Assembly: GCA_007128675.1 (NCBI GenBank) | Contig: SKWY01000423.1 | Coordinates: 1 to 5,204 of the forward strand | Length of the DNA stretch: 5,204 nucleotides | From: Deltaproteobacteria bacterium | GTDB taxonomy: Bacteria; Myxococcota; Myxococcia; SLRQ01 | Reading direction: 5' to 3' | Shown: in pieces, positions 1-5,204 of the stretch | Layout of the letters: each line of letters starts with the position of its first letter | Position numbering within the stretch: position 1 is the first letter of the stretch | Notes under the pieces: model-generated | Seen by the model: the letters and a program-made list of their open reading frames with translations, nothing else | The model's database searches: none | Told to the model about the DNA's origin: nothing | Made by a program: the position numbers and the translations under genes

Positions 1-240
1 CTGACCGAGCTGTATAGGCTCGCGGCATCGATGCTGGAGGACGAGGCCGCCGGCTACGCCGAGCGGGTGGGTCGAGAGGCGCGGCAGCCCCTCATTCTCG
101 GAAAGGTCAAGCTCGCGCCCGTGGCCCATGCCCCAAGAGAAGAGCCCTTGCCCCGCCTTTCCGAGGCATACTCCCTGCTGCTGATTCCAAGCGATGATCT
201 CGAGCCCGCCCAGTGGCGGACGAGCTGGGAGGGGATGTGA
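1..240 (+). CDS. C-terminal part of an unidentified protein (5' end outside window)
   Basis: Frame 1 is open from the first base of the window to the TGA at 238-240 and gives the last 79 residues of a protein that begins upstream. An in-frame ATG at 31 exists, but the frame is open before it, so the gene very probably continues to the left. The fragment is soluble-looking: a charged helical start (TELYRLAASMLEDEAAGYAE), then a Pro/Ala-rich middle and a short hydrophobic stretch (SEAYSLLLIP) near the end. It has no signal peptide, membrane segment or motif that I recognise, and I do not assign a function. Its stop codon overlaps the next gene's GTG start (GTGA), which suggests translational coupling and membership of the same operon. 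Confidence is in the reading frame being real, not in any role. Confidence 0.7.
   Translation: MTELYRLAASMLEDEAAGYAERVGREARQPLILGKVKLAPVAHAPREEPLPRLSEAYSLLLIPSDDLEPAQWRTSWEGM
227..234 (+). promoter_or_regulatory. Ribosome binding site supporting the GTG start at 237
   Basis: GGGAGGGG lies inside the end of the upstream gene, with its GGAGG core at 228-232, four bases before the GTG at 237. The spacing is a little short, but this is the only good Shine-Dalgarno match near the candidate starts. It favours GTG 237 over the GTG at 213, which has no such match at usable distance. Confidence 0.55.
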
Positions 241-1073
241 GAGTAGCCTGCCATACGATAATCGGGCGCCAAACTGCGTGGGTCGCGCCGGCCAAGCCAG
301 GCACCCGGCTCCTCGTCGCCTGCACGCTCCTCCTTGCGGGTCCTGTCTTCGCGGCGGGCGCCGGCGAGGCTAGGCCATCGAGCCATTCGAACGAGCCCTC
401 GGCGGAAGAGGAGTGCGGGGCCGACAGGCGCTGCCGGATTGAACGGCTGAAGAGAATCAACCCGCCCCGGCGCCAAGAGAAGCGAATCGAGCTAGAGCAA
501 AGAGCAAGAAGCGAGGCCACCTACTGGGAGGAAGAGAAGAGGCCGATTCGATATCGATATCCCTGGAGCGCCGGGCTGAGGCTCGGAAGGGTCGGCCTCA
601 ACGCCGGCTTCTCACTCTCATCCATGTTCAGAGTCGAAACCGGACTCTCCTACAAGGACTTCTTTTGGGGCGAGACGCTTCGAGCCCTCGATCTGCAGGC
701 CACCTACCTCCCCAGCACGGGAACCCTGAGCCCCTATCTCTCGGCGGGGTTCACCGGCATCAGCGGTGAGATCAGGTTCTACGACGCTTTGCAGCCTGGT
801 CTCGACCAGAACGTGAGGAGGTTCACTTACGACGCGACAGCCCACGCTCTTCGCTTCGCGGCCGGTCTGGATTTCGCCCCGGTGCTACGAGGCCCGGATT
901 CCTTTTTTGGCTGGTGGAACATTAGGCTAGGGATCGTCTTTCAACCGCATATCTACCATCGAGCCCGAACCGAGGAAGGCCTGTACAATCCGGAGGCATG
1001 TAGACGTCTGGAGACCAGGCTGGAGAGAGACTTCCGTTTCCATCCAGAGTTCTTCGTGGGAATTGGATTTTGA
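237..1073 (+). CDS. Exported protein with charged helical N-part and probable outer-membrane beta-barrel
   Basis: This 278-residue protein has no name I can give. I chose GTG 237 because it forms a GTGA overlap with the upstream stop and follows a GGAGG; a GTG at 213 would add eight residues. Residues about 20-39 look like a signal peptide (Lys/Arg, then LLVACTLLLAGPVFA) with cleavage after VFA, preceded by an unusually long N-region of about 20 residues. Residues 55-102 are strongly charged and helical, with a Cys pair at 60 and 66 (ECGADRRCRIERL). From about 108 onward the sequence alternates in beta style (AGLRLGRVGLNAGFSL, FRVETGLSY, ALDLQATYLP, YLSAGFTGISGEIRF) and ends in FFVGIGF. A terminal Phe with alternating hydrophobics fits the Bam-recognised signal of outer-membrane barrels. 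A small eight- to ten-strand barrel with a periplasmic or surface helical extension is the best reading. The role is unknown; a later operon position links it to MotA/MotB. Confidence 0.65.
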   Translation: MRVACHTIIGRQTAWVAPAKPGTRLLVACTLLLAGPVFAAGAGEARPSSHSNEPSAEEECGADRRCRIERLKRINPPRRQEKRIELEQRARSEATYWEEEKRPIRYRYPWSAGLRLGRVGLNAGFSLSSMFRVETGLSYKDFFWGETLRALDLQATYLPSTGTLSPYLSAGFTGISGEIRFYDALQPGLDQNVRRFTYDATAHALRFAAGLDFAPVLRGPDSFFGWWNIRLGIVFQPHIYHRARTEEGLYNPEACRRLETRLERDFRFHPEFFVGIGF

Positions 1074-1074
1074 A

Positions 1075-2190
1075 ATGCAAATCGTTCGACTATTAGTTTT
1101 GGTGCTGGCCTTATCTCCAGCCTTGCTTCCAGCAGAGCCTGTAATAAAGGCAAACGACGAAGCCGACGTGAAGACATCTCGCCTCCCGAGCACGGGAGAG
1201 CTGCTGATTCAAAAGGGCACTGGGAGCGTGCATATCTACCAGCTAGTCGAGGAGATGGTAGACGACTTGACCGAGGATCTGCGCTCCTTGAACCCGACTG
1301 TAGTTTCGCCGATGGCCTTCCAGGGATTGCACCTCACCCCCAACCTAAGCGCCAGCTTCGGCACCTTCGTAGAGGGCACGATCCTGGCCGCGGTAGCCGG
1401 GCAGACCAACCATGACATCAAGCGCTGCGTCGCCTGCAGGGCCCTCCACACACGGGCTGAGGACGATGTCTGGGTGATCAGGATGGGCATGGTCAGACAA
1501 GAGGACATGCAGTCCGAAGCAGAGAAGCTGGGAGTCGTCACCTTTCTTCGGGCAGCCTTGTCATGGTTTCCTCGAGCCAATGTAGTTGCTCTTCAGGCCG
1601 AAGTAGTTCGCGCCTTGGACGGCGCCGTCCTATGGAGCGAGGTCTATCGCTCGGACGCATCCACGGCGGCGATACTCCGCACCGGGACGCGCATTCAAAC
1701 CAGAGAGGAGAGAGTCCTGGAACTCGAACGCAAGCTCGCCAGGCGACCATACTATGGTTATCGGGTCTGGGGAGGCGCCGCTAGAATTCCCTATGACAGG
1801 CCGGAGGGTTCCTTGAACGGCGTGTCGGCGGGCATCCAGATTTTCGAGCGGTTTGGAGAGGACAATCGCTGGCTCTACGGGATTACCGCCGACGGGTTCA
1901 TGAGGATAGCAACGGACATTCCTCTGCTTGGCGCTTTTGCTCTTGGGGCTCTGCAGTATGAAATCTTCCCGCCTAACCTGAATAATATTGTCATATTCAC
2001 GGGTCCGGCCCTCGGAGGATTCCTCGCCGGCACGGAAGGCAACTCCGTCGTGGCGGAGTGGACAGTGGATGTAGTGCTCAACATGCGCCTTGGAGGCGGC
2101 GCGAGCATCTTCTACTTCAGGCCGGTCGAGTTCGTGGGGCGTGACCTCGGTGGCGTGGGAGCGAAGCTCCGCGCTTCGGCAACCTGGTAA
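1075..2190 (+). CDS. Exported two-part protein: possible FlgO/CsgG-like domain plus barrel-like C-terminal half
   Basis: The gene encodes 371 residues. ATG 1075 is preferred because it sits one base after the preceding stop and puts the signal peptide at residue 1 (MQIVRLLVLVLALSPALLPA, cleavage near 20). A TTG at 1063 in the same frame would add four residues. No strong ribosome site precedes either, so coupling to the upstream gene is likely. Residues about 52-195 start with a helix (IYQLVEEMVDDLTEDL) and then show a strand, a central Gly/Phe region, a CVAC pair (Cys118, Cys121) and a late strand run (VVALQAEVVRALDGAVLWSE). That order recalls the FlgO/CsgG-type fold, where a final strand describes a subunit's 'variety made by this strain', but I see no diagnostic motif and the match is weak. 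A helix at 207-224 leads to a Gly- and aromatic-rich half with alternating strands ending in RASATW, as in outer-membrane proteins. FlgO is a flagellum-associated outer-membrane protein in Vibrio, so the neighbouring motA/motB makes the resemblance worth testing. Confidence 0.6.
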   Translation: MQIVRLLVLVLALSPALLPAEPVIKANDEADVKTSRLPSTGELLIQKGTGSVHIYQLVEEMVDDLTEDLRSLNPTVVSPMAFQGLHLTPNLSASFGTFVEGTILAAVAGQTNHDIKRCVACRALHTRAEDDVWVIRMGMVRQEDMQSEAEKLGVVTFLRAALSWFPRANVVALQAEVVRALDGAVLWSEVYRSDASTAAILRTGTRIQTREERVLELERKLARRPYYGYRVWGGAARIPYDRPEGSLNGVSAGIQIFERFGEDNRWLYGITADGFMRIATDIPLLGAFALGALQYEIFPPNLNNIVIFTGPALGGFLAGTEGNSVVAEWTVDVVLNMRLGGGASIFYFRPVEFVGRDLGGVGAKLRASATW

Positions 2191-2196
2191 TACGAA

Positions 2197-2958
2197 ATGA
2201 ACAGACTCTTCATTTGCTATCTTTTTTGTATCACCCTGCTGGCGCAGGCTTGCTCTCACGGGCAGCAGCCAGGGGTTACGGTGATAGTTCCCAGCGAAGC
2301 CGTCATGGACGAGCGATATGATCCCGGCGGAGAGATACCATCACGTCGATACGTGGTTCGAATGAGTGATGGGAGGCGAGACTGGGAGATCGAGTTCCCG
2401 GAGGTGGCGACGGGCTACGAGCTGGCGATCCCTCTCGAGGCCCGGGATCCTGGGGTGCATGTCACGAGCGACCTGGACGTCCTGACGGAGGCCGACATGG
2501 AGCTCCTCCGAAAGCGCCGGCGAGAGGCCCCCGGAATGGAGCGCGAAGGAATATATCGAGGGGGCGAGTCTTGGCTCGACGAGCTGGCCTCGAAAAGAGA
2601 GCAAGACGAGGACTCGTCGACCGACGATTGGGAACCGGAAGACGAGAAGGCCCCACCACTCGATGAGAGCGCACCCGCGCCCACTAGGCCAAGCTACCTT
2701 CTGGGAGTAAACGAGATACAACGCCTCTATCGCACCGGGAACTACGAGATAGCCATGGTCAAGCTGCATGAGCTCTCTCGCGCATATCCATCTGATGTTC
2801 GCCTCCTCTCGATGAAGGGAAGCCTCTGGCTACGGCTTGGGCAACCCGAGCTCGCCGCCGAGGCATGGGAAGAGGTGCTTCGCATAGATCCACGAAACGA
2901 AGCGGTCATTCGTGCCCTTGGAACACTCAACGCGCCTCGGGGCGGGAGCCAGGAGTAA
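2197..2958 (+). CDS. Probable lipoprotein with acidic linker and C-terminal TPR repeats
   Basis: The 253-residue product starts at ATG 2197, six bases after the previous stop, without a clear ribosome site. The N-terminus (NRLFICYLFCITLLAQAC) is a short lipoprotein-type signal with Cys19 as the likely lipidated residue. The lipobox is imperfect, since -3 is Ala rather than Leu/Val/Ile. Ser20 at +2 would favour outer-membrane sorting by the Lol rule known from enterobacteria. Residues 27-85 look like a small beta domain (RYVVRMSDGRRDWEIEFPE). Residues 98-165 are highly charged and Pro-rich, probably disordered. Residues about 168-201 and 202-235 form two tetratricopeptide repeats (GNYEIAMVKLHELSRAYPSD, then LGQPELAAEAWEEVLRIDPR). 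TPRs bind other proteins, so an assembly or scaffold role at the outer membrane is plausible, by analogy with TPR pilotins and motility lipoproteins. The stop is three bases before the MotA start, and the MotA ribosome site lies inside this gene's end. Confidence 0.75.
   Translation: MNRLFICYLFCITLLAQACSHGQQPGVTVIVPSEAVMDERYDPGGEIPSRRYVVRMSDGRRDWEIEFPEVATGYELAIPLEARDPGVHVTSDLDVLTEADMELLRKRRREAPGMEREGIYRGGESWLDELASKREQDEDSSTDDWEPEDEKAPPLDESAPAPTRPSYLLGVNEIQRLYRTGNYEIAMVKLHELSRAYPSDVRLLSMKGSLWLRLGQPELAAEAWEEVLRIDPRNEAVIRALGTLNAPRGGSQE
2951..2955 (+). promoter_or_regulatory. Strong ribosome binding site of the MotA gene
   Basis: AGGAG lies six bases before ATG 2962, at the ideal distance, and its last bases run into the TAA stop of the TPR gene. 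It is the best Shine-Dalgarno match in the window and suggests that the stator gene is translated well and partly independently of its upstream neighbour. Confidence 0.8.
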
Positions 2959-2961
2959 GTC

Positions 2962-3717
2962 ATGAGAGCCGTACTCGGCATACTTGTCATCGTCGGAACA
3001 TTCCTCGTGGCTCTGCGCTACCTGACGATGGACTTCAGCGGATACCTCAATATCTACGCCGCCATTCTCCTCGCGGGCTTGCCTTTGGGTGTCGTCATAT
3101 TGAGCTACAGAGGCTCCGCCCTCGCCAATGCTTTTAGAGGGGCCCTCGAGAGTCTTCGCTTCAGACCGGAGGAAGAGCGGCTTCGTCTAGGAGAGCTGGT
3201 CCTGTCCTTCGGCCGTGAGGTGAGAAGGGGCCAGGCCGGACGAGCCAGCGCAATCCTGGAGAAAGCGGAGAACGGCACATTGAGGAGCCTCGGCCGCCGG
3301 GTCCTCGAGGGTCAGGGCAGGGAGGCTCTCGAGGCCCATGCCCGCATACAAGTCGAACGCTCCCTCGCCAAGAGAAGGGATGCCGAGTCCGTGCTCGTCA
3401 CCTTGGGAGAGACCGCGCCCGCCGTCGGAATGATTGGGACGGTGATAGGCCTGATACAGCTGCTCGCCAACATGCGGGACTTCGAGAAGCTCGGCTCGGG
3501 GATGGCCATTGCTCTTCTTACGACTTTCTACGGGCTGATCCTGGCCCATCTCTTCTACCTTCCCTTGGCTCGCCTAGTGGCGCAGCAGGCCGCCCGCCAC
3601 GCCGAGAACATGCAGCTCGTATTGGACGGCCTGATTCGCGTCGCCGAGAGGCGACCTCTTCACGAGCTTCAGGAGGTCGTTGGAGTAGAAAGCTCTTCCC
3701 TCGATGCCGCCGCCTGA
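2962..3717 (+). CDS. motA: MotA/PomA-type flagellar-motor stator subunit
   Basis: MotA-family proteins form a pentamer around a MotB dimer in the inner membrane and turn ion flow into torque. At 251 residues this one has the usual size and topology. TM1 is about 2-20 and TM2 about 29-48. A cytoplasmic domain covers about 50-150. TM3 is about 152-170 (APAVGMIGTVIGLIQLL) and TM4 about 179-205 (GMAIALLTTFYGLILAHLFY then LPLA), followed by a 45-residue cytoplasmic tail. The family prolines are Pro153 and Pro201. The TM3/TM4 wording is that of MotA/PomA rather than TolQ or ExbB, and the OmpA-domain partner next door agrees. In the cytoplasmic domain, Arg88, Arg89, Arg94 and Glu100 are candidates for the charged rotor-facing residues, but the Arg-to-Glu spacing differs from the usual eight. 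Thr160 and Thr187/188 match threonines linked with sodium use in PomA. The 3' end overlaps motB by 14 bases. It could serve a flagellum or a flagellum-derived machine. Confidence 0.95.
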   Translation: MRAVLGILVIVGTFLVALRYLTMDFSGYLNIYAAILLAGLPLGVVILSYRGSALANAFRGALESLRFRPEEERLRLGELVLSFGREVRRGQAGRASAILEKAENGTLRSLGRRVLEGQGREALEAHARIQVERSLAKRRDAESVLVTLGETAPAVGMIGTVIGLIQLLANMRDFEKLGSGMAIALLTTFYGLILAHLFYLPLARLVAQQAARHAENMQLVLDGLIRVAERRPLHELQEVVGVESSSLDAAA

Positions 3718-4507
3718 CGAAGCCATGCAGACCACAGAGAACAAGACCCCGTCCACGAAGACCAGCGGCTCCGTCGCAAAGCTTGGTCATTGGACTCGGC
3801 CGACCGCGCGCAGCCGAACGACCTGGCTCGTCAGCTACGCCGATCTGGTCACGATTCTGTTGAGCTTCTTGATCCTCTTGCTGGCCGTATCCGGGCTTAA
3901 CCAGCCCAAGTTCGAGCTTCTGGTCTCGGCCCTCTCCGGCCGAGCGGAAGGAACGCTGCAGCAAATCAAGACCCATCTCGATGAGATAATCGAGGAGTCG
4001 GGGCTAGTCGGCGAGGTGGAGACGCTGCTCGAGCCGGACGGCCTCAAGGTATCCTTCCCAAACGCTCTGCTCTTCGATTCGGGGAGCGCGCGCCTTACTC
4101 CTCAAGGCGTGGCGGTCTTCGAACCCATCGCATCGCAGCTCACCGAAACGGTCGCCCCCAGGTTCGGCTTCATCATCGAGGGTCACACGGACGATGTGCC
4201 AATCCACACGGTGGAGTTCCAATCCAACTGGGAGCTATCGGCGAGCCGCGCGATACACGTAATGAACAGGCTCTCCGAGGCCGGCGTGGATCCCCGCCGG
4301 ATATCGATCCAAGGCTACGCCGACACTAGGCCCGCCGAACCTCGCGAGACCGTCGCCCTAGACGGTCTCGACGAGATACAGGCCCGCCGAGCGGCCAGCC
4401 GACGAGTCATAATCCGAATCGACACTCTCGACGACGCCGGCAAGAGGCTCCTGATGGAGCAGTGGGAGCCAGAAACGCATTTCCTAGACCAAGAGGCGCA
4501 GCCATGA
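3704..4507 (+). CDS. motB: MotB-type stator subunit with OmpA-like peptidoglycan-binding domain
   Basis: MotB pairs with MotA and ties the stator to the cell wall. The 267-residue frame starts at ATG 3704, 14 bases inside motA; ATG 3725 (21 bases later, removing MPPPDEA) is an equal candidate, as neither has a good ribosome site. A basic, Thr/Ser-rich cytoplasmic tail of about 40 residues precedes WLVSYADLVTILLSFLILLL (41-60), the single membrane helix. Asp47 is the conserved proton/sodium-binding aspartate. Residues 64-110 are a short plug/linker helix. The OmpA domain (about 112-240) shows FDSGSARLTPQG, EGHTDDVP (159-166), SNWELSASRA (174-183) and GYADTRP (204-210), the diaminopimelate-peptidoglycan binding signature, with the late Arg pair at 233-234. 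About nine extra residues appear after GYADTRP, at a DNA hairpin. TolR/ExbD lack this domain, so the MotB call is firm. The stop overlaps the next start (ATGA). Confidence 0.95.
   Translation: MPPPDEAMQTTENKTPSTKTSGSVAKLGHWTRPTARSRTTWLVSYADLVTILLSFLILLLAVSGLNQPKFELLVSALSGRAEGTLQQIKTHLDEIIEESGLVGEVETLLEPDGLKVSFPNALLFDSGSARLTPQGVAVFEPIASQLTETVAPRFGFIIEGHTDDVPIHTVEFQSNWELSASRAIHVMNRLSEAGVDPRRISIQGYADTRPAEPRETVALDGLDEIQARRAASRRVIIRIDTLDDAGKRLLMEQWEPETHFLDQEAQP
4345..4370 (+). repeat. Perfect 10-bp inverted repeat (hairpin) inside motB
   Basis: CGAGACCGTC at 4345-4354 and GACGGTCTCG at 4361-4370 are exact reverse complements around a 6-base loop (GCCCTA). The GC-rich stem would fold stably in the mRNA. 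No T-run follows, so it is not an ordinary intrinsic terminator. It codes for residues 214-223 of MotB, where that protein appears to carry extra residues. Confidence 0.75.
4491..4496 (+). promoter_or_regulatory. Ribosome binding site of the FliF-like gene
   Basis: AAGAGG ends seven bases before ATG 4504, inside the last codons of motB. With the ATGA stop/start overlap it supports this start and coupled translation with motB. Confidence 0.6.
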
Positions 4508-5204
4508 AGTCAGCGATTCTCGTAGTGGGCACCATGTTTGCCCTCGCGTCATTCGGCGTCTTTGAGCCCCACGAGGCTTCGGCCCAGCCACGAAGGTTCT
4601 CCGATGGCGCTTCTCTAGCCGCGGCGGAGGCGAGTAACAGAACCCAGATTCAGGCACGCGCCACGGTGGAGTCTCTCTTCGCGCGCCTCTGTCCTGGGCG
4701 CTGCGAGCTTCTCGGGCTGGATGTCGTAGTCGGAGAAGCAGTGCCCATCGACCCTTTGAGCCCTGGCTTCGAGCCGGCCTCCCCGGATGCCCATCAGGTA
4801 GCGGCGACGCGAATCCAGGTCTCCATACTCCTTGACTCCGCTCTACCGGCCGACTTTCGACGGAACATTCCAAGACTGATCCGCTTCCGCCTGCAATCCA
4901 TGGCCCCAACCGTCGAGGTGAGAACCGAGACCCTCCAGTTTCCAGAACCCCAGCTGGAACCCATGCCTCCCGCCTACCAGGAGCCCATGCCCTGGATGGA
5001 GCCGCCACGCCCCATGCCCGAGCCCGAGCCACTGGCCGAACCATCGGAGCCCAAGGTCGCGGCGGAGCCCGACTGGTCTCTTTTCTTGCCATTGATCGTG
5101 CTCCTCTTGATGAGCTTGATCCTGCTGATCGCGCTATGGATGGTCCTTCGTCATGGGGCAAGGCGCCAGGACGAGGCCGAAAGACCGAGCGAGCCGGAAC
5201 CGGA
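4504..5204 (+). CDS. Exported single-pass membrane protein with one FliF-like ring-building-type domain (3' end outside window)
   Basis: The frame runs from ATG 4504 off the window edge with no stop, giving 233 residues so far. The start overlaps the motB stop (ATGA). Residues 1-27 are a signal peptide with an A-S-A site before Gln28. The periplasmic part reads as helix 46-62, strand 68-78, strand 102-111 (RIQVSILLD), helix 116-131, strand 136-146, i.e. the alpha-beta-beta-alpha-beta order of ring-building motifs in FliF, YscJ and SpoIIIAG. The second half (RIQVSILLDSALP ... VEVRTETLQFPEP) resembles the third ring domain of FliF, although the usual G-D-x-x-R-G-D stretch is absent. Cys63 and Cys67 (CPGRC) could form a disulfide. 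A Pro/Met/Glu-rich stalk (147-190, three PMP units) precedes a membrane helix at about 191-215 and an Arg-rich cytoplasmic start. Full FliF is over 500 residues with two membrane helices and three such domains, so this is a much reduced relative or convergent look-alike. The FliG-binding tail, if any, lies beyond the window. Confidence 0.6.
   Translation, partial: MKSAILVVGTMFALASFGVFEPHEASAQPRRFSDGASLAAAEASNRTQIQARATVESLFARLCPGRCELLGLDVVVGEAVPIDPLSPGFEPASPDAHQVAATRIQVSILLDSALPADFRRNIPRLIRFRLQSMAPTVEVRTETLQFPEPQLEPMPPAYQEPMPWMEPPRPMPEPEPLAEPSEPKVAAEPDWSLFLPLIVLLLMSLILLIALWMVLRHGARRQDEAERPSEPEP

Noticed and set aside
550..561. Palindrome GATATCGATATC as an operator
   Set aside because: It lies mid-gene and is produced by Arg-Tyr-Arg-Tyr codons; nothing else suggests a binding site.
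1063..1074. TTG 1063 as the start of the FlgO-like protein
   Set aside because: ATG 1075 places the signal peptide directly at the N-terminus and follows the upstream stop by one base. The longer form adds two acidic residues before the signal's basic region.
1630..2259. Long open frame on the reverse strand opposite the FlgO-like gene
   Set aside because: It lies fully antisense to a well-supported exported protein, has no signal or domain, and its composition is that of a GC-rich shadow frame.
200..4034. Recurrent CTCGAG hexamers
   Set aside because: Nearly all are in-frame Leu-Glu codon pairs in GC-rich genes, explained by codon choice rather than a repeated site.
4345..4370. Intrinsic terminator within motB
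   Set aside because: The stem is good but no T-run follows and the next gene is coupled directly downstream.
2962..4507. Zorya anti-phage system (ZorA/ZorB)
   Set aside because: ZorA carries a long cytoplasmic coiled-coil tail after the MotA core; this MotA ends about 45 residues after TM4. No ZorC, ZorD or ZorE-like gene is visible, and the flanks are outer-membrane proteins.
2962..4507. TolQ/TolR or ExbB/ExbD pair
   Set aside because: The first protein has four membrane helices with MotA/PomA TM3-TM4 wording, and the second has a full OmpA-type peptidoglycan-binding domain, which TolR and ExbD lack.
4484..5161. Reverse-strand frame of 225 residues opposite the FliF-like gene
   Set aside because: It is Arg/Ser/Pro/Trp-rich with no recognisable fold. 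The + strand frame has a signal peptide, membrane helix, ribosome site and ATGA coupling.

Overview
The window is one densely packed, single-direction gene block on the + strand. It holds seven reading frames: the 3' end of an unidentified gene, five complete genes and a seventh cut by the right edge. Junctions are two 4-base stop/start overlaps, one 14-base overlap, and gaps of 1, 6 and 3 bases, so the block reads as one operon with no internal room for a terminator or promoter. Envelope features point to a Gram-negative (diderm) bacterium: signal peptides, a lipoprotein-type N-terminus, predicted outer-membrane beta strands ending in an aromatic residue, and a peptidoglycan-binding OmpA/MotB domain. 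The GC content (roughly 60 % by eye) and the Arg/Glu/Pro-rich periplasmic proteins with isolated cysteine pairs would suit Myxococcota or a related deltaproteobacterial lineage. That placement is inference.

Layout. 1-240: C-terminal 79 residues of an unrecognised protein. 237-1073: exported protein with a charged helical N-terminal part and a probable beta-barrel ending in Phe. 1075-2190: exported protein with a weak FlgO/CsgG-like N-terminal half, a CxxC pair and a barrel-like C-terminal half ending in Trp. 2197-2958: probable lipoprotein with an acidic linker and two TPR repeats. 2962-3717: MotA-type stator subunit. 3704-4507: MotB-type stator subunit with a peptidoglycan-binding domain. 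4504-5204 (open at the edge): exported single-pass protein whose periplasmic part reads as one alpha-beta-beta-alpha-beta ring-building-like domain resembling the last ring domain of FliF. A Pro-rich stalk, one transmembrane helix and the start of a cytoplasmic tail follow.

How they may work together. MotA and MotB are clear: together they form an ion-driven, peptidoglycan-anchored torque unit in the inner membrane. What is unusual is the company. Instead of ordinary flagellar or chemotaxis genes, the pair sits between predicted outer-membrane proteins, one of them possibly FlgO-like, and a stripped-down FliF-like protein with a single ring-like domain. The most interesting reading is a flagellum-derived, trans-envelope motor, with MotAB as stator, the FliF-like protein as a minimal rotor ring and the lipoprotein and barrels as outer-membrane parts. 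A simple prediction is that a FliG-like gene lies just right of the window. The plainer alternative is an accessory cluster of a true flagellum encoded elsewhere. The window cannot decide between these.
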